Positions 1 to 11,307 of a stretch of DNA of 64,000 nt are shown in pieces; positions within the stretch are counted from its first letter, which is position 1, and each line of letters opens with the position of its first letter. The stretch lies in the NCBI GenBank assembly GCA_032622095.1, contig CP136063.1, positions 65,919,897-65,983,896 of the forward strand. The letters are read 5' to 3'. Origin of the DNA: Siphonodentalium dalli (lineage: Eukaryota > Mollusca > Scaphopoda > Gadilida > Siphonodentaliidae). Position numbers and translations under genes: made by a program. The notes under the pieces were generated by a model. The model was not told where the DNA came from and did not search any database. It saw only the letters and a program-made list of their open reading frames with translations.

Positions 1-848
1 CAAGCTCAAGGTCGTAGACAAGACTTTGTTTTTTCTTTAATTTAAGTGGTCTCTTCACCGTTTGGAACATGGTAAATTCATTTTTCTCCAAACATTCTAC
101 AAGATGTCCCCTAAGTTTCTTATTATCAAAATATTTCATCCCCATTTTACCGGTGATGCAAAATTCTACTAAAAACGCTATTGCAAATAAGCCACAATCA
201 ACGGAATTGGTTTGCTGTTGCACTTGGGGGACATGAATTGTCGTATTGAAATACAATTGTCCAAGTTGTATTTCCAAAGATGCAGACAACTTGTCTGCGA
301 ATAGACTGTCCAAAAGTTGTACACTATTGTTGTTGTCCATCACAGAAAGCACCCAGTGTCCAGTGCCGGTGTGGTGTATTTGCGCAGAAGGCTTCTTAGC
401 AGGATCGAATTGTGATACATATTGCCAGGATTTGTTTGGTTCATTGTAGTAGGGCGTCAGCTCTGTTTGCTGCAAGCCGTTTATTTGATATTGGCCTTTG
501 ATTCTTTCAACTGATGCATTTATAACGTCGCTGCAAATCTCATTGTAGTTGACTATCTTTTCGCGATGTGACTCTCTAAGTGTGTGACCGTTGATAGTGA
601 GCGATTCTGGGTTGGTTGGTGATTGATTGTCGTCGTCGGGAAGCACAGTGTTGTCGATATCTATGATGTCGGATGGCAAATCAGCGAAGCGGGTGATGGG
701 TTCTTCCTCAATAATGGGCAGATTTATGATTGGCTTTTCTGGCAACTCGAATTTGAGACGTTTCTTTGTCGTCGATGGCAGCGGACCGGATGTAAGTGGA
801 GACGGGCATGACGGTGTGTTGATTATGGAATCTGGGGCGCTTATTATA
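1..848 (-). pseudogene. Ulp1/C48-type cysteine protease domain, partial, runs off left edge
   Basis: An open minus-strand frame of about 280 codons starts just after a TAA near 850 and is still open at position 1. It shows the ordered catalytic residues of the Ulp1/SENP (C48) family. The His lies in GHWVLSV (His codon 356-358), the Asp in QLLDS (308-310), and the Gln-to-Cys block is QTNSVDCGLFAIAF (Cys codon 194-196). Proteases of this fold cleave ubiquitin-like proteins, and the domain is known in some MULE transposons (established knowledge). There is no ATG near the 5' end of the frame. The frame lies -1 relative to the transposase frame that ends at 844, so I infer the tail of one MULE polyprotein separated by an indel in the TATAATAAT-type run near 845-862. 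An unrecognised intron or a separate spliced product is the alternative. Confidence 0.78.
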
Positions 849-2465
849 CATTATTATACATTTCTACTCCAATGGCCATCTTAACCGCCAGTATGTGCCA
901 GCAATCTGCTATGGCTGGACAAGCACATTTCTCAGTTGGAAACAAGGAAACTGTATACTTGTCGCCTTTCGATCCTGTAACGACAAAGGAAGCTGCCTGT
1001 GAACAGTGAAATACTAGATTGTTCAGCACTGCATTGGACGCCATGGCTCGCTGTGATGACCCCGTCGGCATTGATTCAGTTGGCTGTTCTGCTTCTACTG
1101 CTAGTTGTGGCTGATCGGAAGATTGGTTGGTCGAATCGATTGTTGTTGTTGTTGTTGTTTGAATTTCGTGTTTTCCCTTGACAAAGGCAACTATATCCGA
1201 CGGCTTCATTACATTCTTTGGGAGCAGAACTGTTTCTGGATCTTGTAGATAACGGAACTTTTCTTTTAGTTGGTAATCGCCGACATCACAATATCCACGT
1301 TTCAACTCCAAAACGTGGAAGTCCTGCAGGTAGTTTAGAACTAGGACCATAGAATCTAGTGGAACACGTTTCCATTCTATGAGGTCCTTGTAGACTTTAT
1401 TGAATGACTCGGCTATATTGTTTGTTACTCCTGAGAATTGATCGAAAATACCAATCTGTTCTAGAACAAAACGACTGCTATGCTGTTTGATTGACGATTT
1501 GAGATGTTGGTTGGCATAGTCATAGAAAGATTCGCTCCAGCTGACACTAAGTCTGTCGAACACTTCCTCGAATTCTGTTTCAGAAGATGCTCTCATTATC
1601 CGATCTATGTTGTCACAGTAAACGGCGATGTCGTCATTCTTACCGCCGTGCTTCTTAACCCAGGTTTTGACATCAGACTTGACGTGATTCCAACAGAACA
1701 CAAGCTTTGCAATTGGCACATGCTTCACAATGGCATTGGTGAATGCTGTCTCTCTGCCGGTGATGATTATGGGTGCGCATTTTGTGGTATTTGGCACCGC
1801 TGACGCTATCTCCTTCCAGAATGTATCATGACATCGTTGGTTTTTGCGATCATGCACCAGAATAGCAGCGGGGAAGCACATCTTTCCGGTAAAAAATGGA
1901 TGCTTGACAACTAGAGCCGAAACAAAGAAATCACCCAGGTTGAATGTGGTGTCGTATGCCATTATCACTTTATGGTCAGTCAGCAACAGTCTATTCAGTT
2001 CATAAAGAATATCCTTGTTCGCCAGCACCAACTTCAATTCTGGATAGATGGAGTATTCATGCACAAAGCCATCAAGGTCGTATGCTAACTCCAACGTGTT
2101 GTATGTTGAGTCATGTGTCAACTTTGTGGATTTATTTGTCTTGTATCTGAGGTTTTCGACTTGTTTTCTGTTCTTCGCGTTCAGGATTCCTTGATCAGAG
2201 GCCTGGATGTTTGGTTTGATGACACTGTCTCTATAAACTGCTGCTGGCTCTTGGCCGACGCTTTTCGCTCGAATGTCGCTGAGTGTCGATGGCATTGTTC
2301 TTTTGTGAGATTGTTGGTTGTGTTCACTGTTGCCGTGAGGTCTGTCATTGGAGATGGTTTCGTCGCCGATGTAGTGTATTAGGACCAGGTCTGTTCCATG
2401 TGACCAGTATGTCAGTCTCTTGAAGCCGTCATCTCCAAGCCGGTCGCCGACAAACTTCTTCAACT
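844..2465 (-). pseudogene. MULE (Mutator-like) transposase main exon with SWIM zinc finger
   Basis: This frame of about 540 codons carries MULE transposase features in order. A first catalytic Asp block reads YDTTFNLGDFFVSALVV. The second block reads IITGRETAFTNAI, followed by the C2H motif CWNHVKSDV. The Glu block is NNIAESFNKVYKDL. Near the C terminus is a SWIM finger, CACPAIADCWHILAVKM (CxCxnCxH). In the second block the usual TDxE is TGRE, so the catalytic Asp appears to be Gly and the enzyme may be dead. The frame does not start with ATG. It begins right after a good 3' splice site on the minus strand (TTTTATTGTAG) and joins in frame to the exon at 2698-2816. The C48 protease frame follows directly downstream, so both probably belong to one element. 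Expected location is the nucleus, binding and cutting element ends. Confidence 0.8.
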
Positions 2466-2697
2466 ACAATAAAAAAAATAATAATTCAAAAGTAGGAATT
2501 ATTAATTTACTGTTTTTAAATATAAATTTCTTATTGAAATTATTATGTCAATGTTGTTAATTTTGTTATTAATTTACTGTTTTAAATATAAAAATTTTAT
2601 TGAAATTATTAATTAATTTAAAAAGGTTTATTGAAATATATAATTGTTGTCACCATAAATATATAATTATATTATTTTTAAATGACTGATCGCTTAC

Positions 2698-2816
2698 CTT
2701 ATAATCACGTCGAAAATACACAGGATCTTTTTTCGGGACGTTTGCACCACCTTTATTTACCCACTGGTATTGGTCGCAAGTTGCATCTGTCTTGTTGTTG
2801 CTGAGGTATATACTCC
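2698..2816 (-). CDS. Upstream coding exon of the MULE transposase
   Basis: This 119-bp exon is bounded on the minus strand by an acceptor (CTAATTTACAG) and a donor (ATTATAAG|GTAAGC). One of its three frames is fully open: it contains KTDATCDQYQWVNKGG and ends VYFRRDYK. That frame is in phase with the 2465 acceptor, so the joined product continues into KKFVGDRLGDDG. The other two frames contain stops. The Cys/Gln/Trp spacing resembles the N-terminal DNA-binding part of MULE-related proteins, but I cannot name a domain. Confidence 0.7.
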
Positions 2817-2933
2817 CTGTAAATTAGAATGCACACATATAGATAAATAATTAGAAAATGTTATAAGAATTAAGACAATATGTATTTGTAATGTTATAAT
2901 ATTAATTACTTTAAGTAAAATATGTGTTTGTAT

Positions 2934-3078
2934 TCAGACAATAAAATCGTACATATCTCCTTTAGGCTTTATAGCTGGTGTTTCAGATATTTTGTCGATG
3001 TCTGGATTGTTGAATATCGAAATTATATTTCGATAATCCAGTGCTGTGTCGCTCGTTTGGTATATCAATGAAGACATT
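2934..3078 (-). CDS. Possible first exon of the MULE transposase
   Basis: An ATG-started frame (MSSLIYQTSDTALDY...) ends with KPKGDMYDFIV, just before a possible GT donor at about 2936. It lies 120 bp upstream of the coding exon at 2698-2816 on the same strand. The splice phase between the two does not work with the obvious GT, so the join is uncertain. It could instead be a chance frame in the element's 5' part. Confidence 0.35.
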
Positions 3079-3324
3079 TTGTGGTTATGATCCAATGCAG
3101 ATTTTTGTCGATACTTATACCACCACCGAGAAACCAATGAAAGGAAGCGCGCCTCTCACAACAAAAACGTGTTACTTCCACGCATCAATGTAATCTATTG
3201 TCGTATTGTTTCTCGGTGTAACAACACATGAGTTGATGAGTATTGATGTAAGTTCACTTGTGAATGACCCGAAAAAAGGTTTCTGTTTTGACAATTTACA
3301 GCATACGCACTACTGATTCGCACC

Positions 3325-3372
3325 TTGCCAAGGTGATTGCCAAGGTGATTGCCAAGGTGATTGCCAAGGTGA
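3325..3372. repeat. 12-bp tandem repeat, four copies
   Basis: Four direct copies of TTGCCAAGGTGA, with only partial copies at either edge. It lies in non-coding sequence upstream of the MULE gene. Confidence 0.9.
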
Positions 3373-3860
3373 TTGATGGTTAGATGAATTCACCCTTTCC
3401 CATCTACCAATATAACATGCAGGGGAAATAGCTAATTTATTTCAAACACCAACATAATCATGTTCGCAAGTGATACAAAACACCCAATACTAATAGTCTA
3501 GAGTTGTCAGTTATTTAATCCGATTACCTATATCGCTAAGCCGCTTACACCTTTTAATTGGAGCCGGCCGTTTACACTTTATAGTGTGTTTCAGAACGAA
3601 AAAGTTGAATAAAATCAACAAATTTGTGAATTTAAAAACAATTCAAACGTCATCCTATTCCATGTCCCAGTCCGGACATATACACCAAATTTCATTAATA
3701 TCCATTGAGAAACAACAAAGCAAACGCCACAAAACACCCCGTATACACTTTTTATTTGGAGCCGGCCTCTGCCTCGGCATACACTTTATAGTGTGTCCCC
3801 ATGCAGGTTATAGTCTAGTTGCAGTCCAATTTTGCCAGAATTTGACTTCTTTGTTCTTAA

Positions 3861-4285
3861 CCCTTTCAGTGCCATGTCTGATTTTTGTATCAACCCATAT
3901 ACCCTGTGCCAATGCATTTTCTTATATATGCGAGTTGACCATAGGTTGCCTCGCATATATAAGAGAATGCATTGGCCTAACAATTTTTCTTCATTTGTTA
4001 TTATTTTTTACAATTTTAATAATTTTTTCTTAAATATTCTTTAACAGACTTGTTTTGTAGGTTTAGTGACAGGCAATCTTACGTTTTTCATGGGCATCAA
4101 AATTATTACTATGAATACTTGGCGATAGTTTTGAGTTATAACATGCCCCTAATGTTTTATCCAGTTTGTTTTTAAATTTGCTATAGCATGCTTAAGCATA
4201 TCCAAAAAAAAATTCAACAATTTTAGCGCCTATTTTACAGACTGTAAATTAGGGCTGATGAGATCGGCCCCTGGCACTGAAAGGG
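3861..4285. mobile_element. piggyBac-like MITE, TIR type CCCTTTCAGTGCCA
   Basis: The element is flanked on both sides by TTAA (3857-3860 and 4286-4289), the target of piggyBac transposons. Its ends are inverted: CCCTTTCAGTGCCA on the left and TGGCACTGAAAGGG on the right. It is 425 bp with no transposase, so it is non-autonomous. A single long hairpin lies inside at about 3903-3975, with arms GCCAATGCATTNTCTTATA and complement. The same hairpin occurs in the other TTAA-flanked elements of this window. Confidence 0.85.
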
Positions 4286-4289
4286 TTAA

Positions 4290-5890
4290 AAAAAAAGCCA
4301 ACATCCCAAAAAAGCCACCTCGATTCAGGGGACCTTTTATTTTCATCGAGTCCTGATCATTGGGTAAGGTAGCCTTTGTAGAGTGTTCCATCCAAGTACC
4401 TGGAGTTGGCAATTCGCTATATTACTCATCTTTCCTCTGGTTATTTAACTTATATCCAAGACCACCCTGCACATGCTGTCAAAATGGTATATCTGTAACA
4501 TTTCTGTATTGATTCAGATGCATACAATGATAACATTGAGTTAAACTAGTTAACAGGAGCTTGGAACCGTCACAAGGAAATTATTTGTTCACGTACATGG
4601 TCAGGGAATGTTACCAGTTTTAGACCTTGGTCAACCTAATGGAGCCGACACCTTTGTCTGAACACTTTAAAAACCACATTTTGATTGAAAATCCATTTTT
4701 TTTAAATGAAACACTTTAATATTGAAATAAAATATAAAAGGCTGCTTTTTGAATTTATAATAATGCAAGTTTATTTTCAAAATGTGTTTCTAGAAATATT
4801 AACTTTTGTTGTTGGAAGTGTTGCTGGGAAGAGATTTAAGAGCATCTATGAAAATATTTGCCATCAACGTTATCATTTCTAATTTAGAAATTAATTCAAT
4901 TTGAATTTTAATGGGAACATATCTGAGAGCTCCTACTTAAGCCTTTTTAATGCATTATGTATGTGGGCCATATTCCTGGAATAGTTTAGGATCACTAGTC
5001 TCCCCTAGCGGAACCCCCAAGCTGTGTTCCATTCACAGAGCTTGGCTAACAAACCATGCGATTCAATGGAAATATCGCACACCATACTGCTATGTTATCA
5101 CACCACCAGGCATTGCAGTAGAGGATGTCTAGGGTTTGAAGGGTACATAGAAGACCTCGATTGTAAAGAAACTTGAGTTAGGCACTATTAGAAAAATTTA
5201 TTCCGATAAATCATAATTTAAACATATTTACATGTACCATCAATCATTTGGCAAATCTACCATCGACTGCCAGCTTGCCGTTTTTTATTTAATGGAATTG
5301 ACACGCTAATAAAAATTGGACATCATGTATACGTAGGTGGGAGGATATGAAAATTCTTGTGACTGACATTGGAAGTGGTCATTTAATTGGTTTTATGCTC
5401 GAGGAAGATGGTAGTGTTAACGAAAAAGTCCATATCGTGACAGATCCAGACTGTCGACAAAAATATGACCCCATCAAGAATTTAGTGTAAACATATTTTA
5501 TTCCAATCAAAAACATATATAAACATTTGACATACATTTTACAGGAGTAATAAAGTAAATAGTCTCTATTGATTGGAAAGGGGATTAAACAACAAGCCCG
5601 AGGGCTTTTGTTAAGTCTGCTCCCCTTTTGTTTCGCGCCTGCTCTACATTAAGTGTGGAGAGGGGATCGGACGGGAAGGAATGAAAATATCATACTTGAG
5701 AGAAGAGAGAGTTCTTCTTCGTGCGTCAGGCGCCATGGGAGGGAGTCAGACCCAGATATTAATTGGTTATATTTGTCAATATGTAATTAGGCATATACAG
5801 TGGGGAATATCATGCTGCAGTTTAACTCAACCAGAATCCAAAGCAATTCGTTATCCGTACAGGTGATAGAATCATGGGAATCTTTTTGTT
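4290..5890. other. Non-coding stretch, no gene recognised
   Basis: AT-rich sequence with short chance frames only. I see no splice-bounded coding exon, no family motif and no long repeat. A short pyrimidine/purine-rich stretch near 5570-5690 has no clear meaning. Confidence 0.5.
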
Positions 5891-5891
5891 C

Positions 5892-6278
5892 TCATGATAT
5901 ATGTCTGAACTGCATTAAATATTTCTTTGTTTTCGCGATGGCTATAAGCTCCCTTGATCCCCGCAGTAGAGTGTTTTCAGATAGAGCAACATTGGGTAGG
6001 GAGTCATATAGTTCTCTTCTGGGCTCTTGATAAAATGTACATTCAAAGAGATAGTGGTAAGTTGTCTCTAATTCCCCACATAGACAGAAGGGGGAATTTT
6101 TAACATGATTATCTGTCAGGTCTCCACTCAAGTGGCTACAGTTCAGTCTTAACCGGGTATGAAGGATGTGAGATTTACGGCATTTACTATGATAAAAATG
6201 GGCAGGTAGACGCATATTGTCATTGTTGAGTTTCTTTTTGAATTCAAGAATATGTTGGCATCGGCACTGGTTAAACAA
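5892..6278 (-). pseudogene. 3' end of a non-LTR retrotransposon reverse transcriptase ORF
   Basis: The frame of about 128 codons has the C-terminal pattern of LINE-type ORF2 proteins. A segment HTRLRLNCSHLSGDLT is followed by a Cys/His knuckle, FCLCGELETTYHYLFEC (CxCx8HxxxC-type). The listed start is TTG, not ATG, so it is a 5'-truncated fragment. No RT catalytic motif lies upstream in the same strand. 5' truncation is typical for LINE insertion. The clade (CR1, L2, Jockey or RTE-like) cannot be told from this piece. Confidence 0.65.
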
Positions 6279-6550
6279 TCAAAAGAACTTTTGACAGCGA
6301 AACACATAGCATAGCAAAAAGAGTACGCTGAAATATGGACGTCAACAGGTATAAAATGCAGGAATTTTCAAAGCCGAAATCGACCAGACTATTGTTCCAG
6401 AACTTTTTATCAAATTCGGGAGTTACATTTGGCTATTGGTGAGAAACACTATGTGGAGGTCTCTTTACTCTTAAACTATTGGTAGAGAAACACTATGTAA
6501 TAATCGCTTTACACTTACTATTCCACCATTGTAACATGGACATGTTTTAG

Positions 6551-6825
6551 GACCGATGTGGGATTTGCTCATTAGCGACTCAGATTCCCCCCCCCCCCCC
6601 CCCCCCCCCCGTCATTATCCACACAGCAGTTTACCCGGGAAATCGTGAGAAAGTTACCACACAGAAAATTTTTGCTCTAATTAATCGACCTCTTAACCAC
6701 AGCAATGTGTCATGCTTCTGGTTCACTGATCCTCAAAAGAGTGCACTTGCAGCTATTCCTAAAGATCAGCTCATAATGGAAACAGACGTACTCTACTTCA
6801 ATGAACATACAGTAATGGTCTAATT
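6551..6825 (+). other. Open frame of unknown origin across a poly-C tract
   Basis: Ninety-one codons stay open from just after TTTTAG|G, which could be a splice acceptor, to a TAA at 6823-6825. They read through a run of 24 C. The downstream part contains CFWFTDPQKSALAAIPKD and METDVLYFNEHTVMV, which look protein-like but match nothing I can name. The stretch encoding ALINRPLNHS is the same DNA as the end of the foldback element at 30583-30795. Its first ~40 bp recur inverted at about 11488-11560. It may be an exon captured in a transposon, or chance. Confidence 0.25.
6587..6610. repeat. Poly-C run
   Basis: An uninterrupted run of 24 C. Its length could be an assembly estimate. Confidence 0.9.
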
Positions 6826-6854
6826 AATTAACTCCTTAACCACAGCAGAATTAT
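6810..6854 (+). mobile_element. Left fragment of a foldback Tc1/mariner-like MITE, split by the DIRS element
   Basis: After a TA, the sequence CAGTAATGGTCTAATT matches the end of the intact foldback element at 30583, and continues to ACCACAGCAGAATTAT. The DIRS retrotransposon starts there. The remainder of the foldback resumes at about 11308 with AATTATGGGTAAC. Confidence 0.55.
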
Positions 6855-7030
6855 ATTTCGTTAGACAGTGTCTAACGACCTTAAATCAGGGAGTGCTATG
6901 CGCCGACCCGGTACAAGTCATTGTGCTTAAAGCGCTGATGCGAGAGACAGCTCTCAATATTTGGTCACGAATATTGCACATGGTGCAATTCACTTTCCAA
7001 AATCTTTAAAGTTGGAAACATCAGTTAAAC

Positions 7031-7543
7031 ATGTCTCAACATAGTACTGCCAACATAGTTGGCGAGTCGTCGGAACTGACCAAAAAGACTTCCAAAGGGA
7101 AGGAACCCGTAAAGCAAACAAAATTAGGCAACACGTCGAAGACGGTGCAATTTCAAAACAATGATTCCAATGAAATTTAAGATAATTTACGAAAAATTAT
7201 GACCACTCAACAGGAGCAAGGCTCAAAAATTGTGGAGGTGTCCCAAAGACTTGTACACCTAGAGTCGCAAGAGTATGAGTACGAATATTATGATCCCAAC
7301 GAAGTTTGGGAAGAAGAAATATCTCATTCGCAGAATGATGATGAAACGGACACTAACAGTAACAAACGACAGTTGAAGGACAGTCGATTTGTGTCGTTGA
7401 CGAAACGGTTCAGAGCCCACGAAGCTGTTGATAAGGCTGTGGATACGGTTTTGGCAGAAACCGTTATTGATTTATTCAGAAAAGGAATGGAAGAGGAGCA
7501 GTTTGTTTCCTTAACGAAGGATGAGAATACTCCCAAGGCCTGA
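7031..7543 (+). pseudogene. DIRS gag-like ORF with one internal stop
   Basis: The frame runs from ATG 7031 to 7543, broken only by TAA at 7178-7180, then continues as MTTQQEQGSKIVEVSQR. The product is acidic and Gln/Glu/Asp-rich (ESQEYEYEYYDPNEVWEEE) and has no zinc knuckle. Its position ahead of RT and the slight overlap with the RT frame (7521) fit a structural gag protein. Assignment is by position rather than homology. Confidence 0.6.
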
Positions 7544-8429
7544 AAATTGTGAATTAAGGCCTGCAAGTGGTGAAAGTCAACCAAATGATGTCCTTGCTCT
7601 GTTAGGTCATGGAAATTATCTTTTAAACATGACAAGAAGGGACTTATTGAAGCCAGAGTTACACACCGACTATGTTCACCTCTGTAATCATTCTTTGCCA
7701 TATACAAATATGCTTTTTGGAGATGATGATGTACCTCTGGCTACAGAGCATCAAAAGTACTTCAGGTTCAAATTCGGTCTAAACACATATGAGTACAAAT
7801 GTATTCCAAATGGATATGCAGCTGCTCCTCGTTTATTCACTAAGATCATGAAACCAGTGTTTTCTAGTCTCAGACAAAAGGGTTACTTGAATACAACCTT
7901 CATTGATGATACATTATGTATGGCATTGTCTAGAATGGCATGCCTTGAAAATGTGCAAGCCTCTGTACAGTTGCTGACCAGATTAGGGTTCATTATCCAC
8001 CCTGACAAATCCAAGCTTAACCCCACCCAGGAAATACTATATCTTGGGTTTATAATAAAAACTGTGGAAATGAGGGTACGCCTACCCACTGAGAAAAAGC
8101 AGAAAGTTAAAAATGAATGTGCAATACTGCTAGATAAAATGCAAGCACAGATTCGGACCATTGCCAGAGTCATTGGTCTTATTATCTCAACCTTGTCTGC
8201 AGTGCAGTATGGGAAACTGCAATATAGATGCCTTGAAAGACAGAAAATACATGCTTTACAAGTACATAAAGGGCAATTTGATGCTATCATGCCAGTAACG
8301 CCACATATGAAAGGCGATCTAAAATGGTGGATTGACAATATTGACACACAATATCGTCAAATTCAACGTGGGTCACCCACAATCACTATTCATACTAACA
8401 GCAGCCACCTTGGATGGGGGTGCTGTTAA
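7521..8429 (+). pseudogene. DIRS reverse transcriptase with start of RNase H
   Basis: Reverse transcriptase motifs run in order. The fingers/palm segment includes FRFKFGLNTYEYKCIPNGYA, followed by AAPRLFTKIMKPVF. The catalytic box is FIDD (7899-7910), the DIRS variant of YxDD, and YLGFIIKT is the grip region. The frame ends in the first RNase H strand, TIHTNSSHLGWG, where a G5 run at 8415-8419 puts the rest of RNase H one base out of frame. The usual Asp of RNase H strand 1 is not seen (TNSS). It would make cDNA from element RNA. Confidence 0.85.
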
Positions 8430-9162
8430 ATTGGGACAAAACATTGCAGGTCGCTGGTCAGCAAGTGAGAGTGGCCTGCACATAAATTACCTAGAAATTC
8501 TGTCAATAAAATTTGCACTTCAAGCTTGGCTCAATGAAGTGAAAAATCAGCATGTGCTTATTCTTACTGACAATACAACAGCAGTGGCATACATCAAAAA
8601 TATGGGGGGAGTTAAATCCATTCCATGTAATAAGCTCAGTACTGATATATGGGAAATGTGCATATCACATAATATTTGGTTGTCATGTTCACACATACCT
8701 GGAGTTTCCAACATTGCAGACAATCCATCTAGAAAGTTTGATGACAGATTGGAATGGGAATTGAACACAAATATCTTTAACGATGTTTGTTCCTTGTTTG
8801 GCTCTCCATAAATTGACCTATTTGCTAGCAGAATAAATGCTAAACTTTCGAAGTTCTGTGCATGGAAATTAGATCCAGAAGCACAGCACATTGATGCCTT
8901 TACGATCAATTGGAATGAATTTAACCTATGTTATTTATTCCCGCCTTTCAGCCAAATTGGCCGCTGCATTGCGAAGATCATCACAGACAGAGCAAGGGGA
9001 ATCTTTATTGTACCACACTGGCCTACCCAGCCATGGTATTCCAAAATAATGACCATCGTAACGGAAATTCCACGAATCCTTCCTGTTCGGGAAGATCTAC
9101 TGACACTGGGACCAGGTCAGAATATACACCCTCTCTTCCCGAAGCTGATATTGATGGTTTGA
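8332..9162 (+). pseudogene. DIRS RNase H and connection region, frame-shifted with an internal stop
   Basis: From about 8400 this frame gives RNase H: SGLHINYLEILSIKFAL holds the catalytic Glu, VLILTDNTTAVAYIKN holds an Asp, and HIPGVSNIADNPSRKF holds the final Asp. After the TAA at 8809-8811 the same frame continues with IDLFASRINAKLSKFCAW and FPPFSQIGRCIAKI to a TGA at 9160. This tract between RNase H and recombinase is typical of DIRS elements. It degrades the RNA strand during cDNA synthesis. The frames at 8928-9194 and on the opposite strand are shadows. Confidence 0.8.
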
Positions 9163-9221
9163 AAAGTATCAGGCAAACCTACAGACGTTCATGAATTTCA
9201 CAGAACGCTTCAGACATCATC

Positions 9222-9984
9222 ATGTCCTCTTGGAGAATATCCACCAAGAAACAATACAAGACATACATATATCGCTGGTTTGCATACAGTGATCAACAAC
9301 ATTTTGATCGAATTTCCCCCTCTATAGGTGAAGTTTTAGATTTCCTGACCATGTTGTTCCAGAGTGGTTTAGGATATCATTCTCTAAACACAGCTAGATC
9401 TGCTCTATCTGCTCTGGGAATTCAGCTGGATCAGCACCAGGCTGGATCACATCCAACTGTTATTCGGTTCCTTAAAGGTGCTTTCAATTTGCGGCCACCT
9501 TCAACCCCAACTGCAACTACTTGGGACGTAAACCTGTGCGAGGACTAACCCTGAAGGATTTGACATTGAAGCTGTGTTATGATAGCTCTTCTCAATGCAG
9601 CAAGAGTGCAAACTTATTGAATTACGTTCATATCCGCCAGATCGGCGATTATGTGTATATACCGTTCTAAAGGAGTATCTCTCACGGACAAGAGAAATTC
9701 GTGAAGGGGAGGGTTCCCTAATTATTAGTTTTATTAAGCCACACAAAAAAGTTACAAGGGACACAATATCCAGATGGATATAGATTGTACTAGCAGCATC
9801 GGGAATAGACAATACATACACTGCAGGTAGTGTGAGATCAGCTGCTGCTGCTTCAGTACCCATAACAGAGATTATGATAACAGCAGGTTGGACAAATGTG
9901 ACGATGTTCTCAAAGTTTTACAAGAAGTCGCTGAATACTGGCCATGGTGGGCCAAATTTTGACAAGGCAGTACTTCAGTTCTAG
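9222..9984 (+). pseudogene. DIRS tyrosine recombinase, several frameshifts
   Basis: The N-terminal core-binding domain is intact (SSWRISTKKQYKTYIYRWF, and LNTARSALSALGIQL) up to 9548. The catalytic half is scattered over frames. ALLNAARVQT near 9590 holds the first Arg, and PHKKVTRDTISRWI lies near 9740. AGSVRSAAAASV near 9826 holds the second Arg, but the expected HxxR His is Gly. GWTNVTMFSKFY near 9887 holds the nucleophilic Tyr. A TAG after KAVLQF ends the gene. The enzyme would integrate the circular DIRS cDNA. This copy cannot. Confidence 0.8.
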
Positions 9985-10534
9985 GTGAGAATAATTTTTT
10001 CTCAAATATAACATCACAAACTTTGTTGGCACAGAGTAATTTTCTGATCACGGTACGGTGTCTTTCTTAGAACAGTCAGCTATTATTAGTGATGAGGGAC
10101 GCTCTGAATCAGATGTTTCTTTACCGTACTCATCAGAAATTGGCGAGTATTTGAGTCGTATTTGTCCCTTCCAATATCCGCTGACATTCACTCTCTATTT
10201 TTACCTGTATTTTACCAAATCCTCTCATTTGAGTAATTGAAAATTGCATCCGCACAAGATATATATAGTCTTTGATTGTGATAATATATGGACACGAATT
10301 TACCGATAATGGAAAAATGTGGCCCATTGATAAATAAAAAATTCATATGCACAGATTATAATATTCCTTTACTGGAAGCCATTCTCTGTATACTAAATAT
10401 ATACTGCATGCTGTTCACATTTGGGGGTCTATATTTCCATGTAGACACACTTCTTTAAGATAGAATTGAAAGAAAAAAAATTATGCTTTTTTCTTTTGTC
10501 CACCAAGACAATAATAAAAATATATAATGATGTA

Positions 10535-10890
10535 AAATTAAAAATTTTAAACTGAAAAGTACTAAAAATCTCACTGAAAACTATTTGATCATTTTTTAGT
10601 GAAATTTTATATTTTAAACTGAAAAGTACTCAAAATCTCACTGAAAATTGTTTTATCATTTTTTAGTGAATTAATTTTATATTTAAAACTGAAAATTTAG
10701 TACTCAAAATCTCACTGAAAACTATTTTATCATTTGAGTGAAATTTTAGTGAAATTAACTGGAAAAGTTAAAGTGAAATTTCACCGAAATTTCAGTGAAA
10801 TTCACTGAAATGGTGAAATAACACCAAAATTTGGTAATTTCACTGAATTTCAGTGAAATTTCAGTGAAATTTCACTGAAATTTTGGTCTC
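10535..10890. repeat. Degenerate tandem/palindromic repeat based on CACTGAAATTTCAGTG
   Basis: Three copies of a ~75-bp unit (ACTGAAAAGTACTCAAAATC...) are followed by short alternating inverted units of TTCAGTGAAATTTCACTGAA. It lies between the recombinase gene and the right inverted repeats of the DIRS element. Confidence 0.8.
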
Positions 10891-11307
10891 ATTTTCTCTT
10901 GGGTTGGCTTTGAATCCCTGATTTAAGGTCGATAGAGACTGTCTAACGAAATATAATTCAAAAAAATAAACGAGACTTACCTTGGGAAGGTGAAGTTCAT
11001 TTGGAATTATGTGAGTTAGACAGGAACAGAGAGCTTAAATCCCGCCCTCCCAACCCTGCTTTATTTCGTTAGACAACTACTTGTGGTTGGAAGTATCATA
11101 TGCATAGAATAATAAGTTGTTTGCATAGCAAAATTCTTTTTAGTAAGCTTTGTAGCAACACTAGAGAAAAAATTGCTTTCAAATAATGACTTGTACCGGG
11201 TCGGCGCATGCGCATAGCACTCCCTGATTTAAGCTCTCTGTTCCTGTCTAACTCACATAATTCCAAATGAACTTCACCTTCCCAAGGTAAGTCTCGTTTA
11301 TTTTTTG

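Noticed and set aside
7883..8347. 154-codon minus-strand frame opposite the DIRS reverse transcriptase
   Set aside because: Shadow of the RT coding strand. All recognised motifs are on the plus strand.
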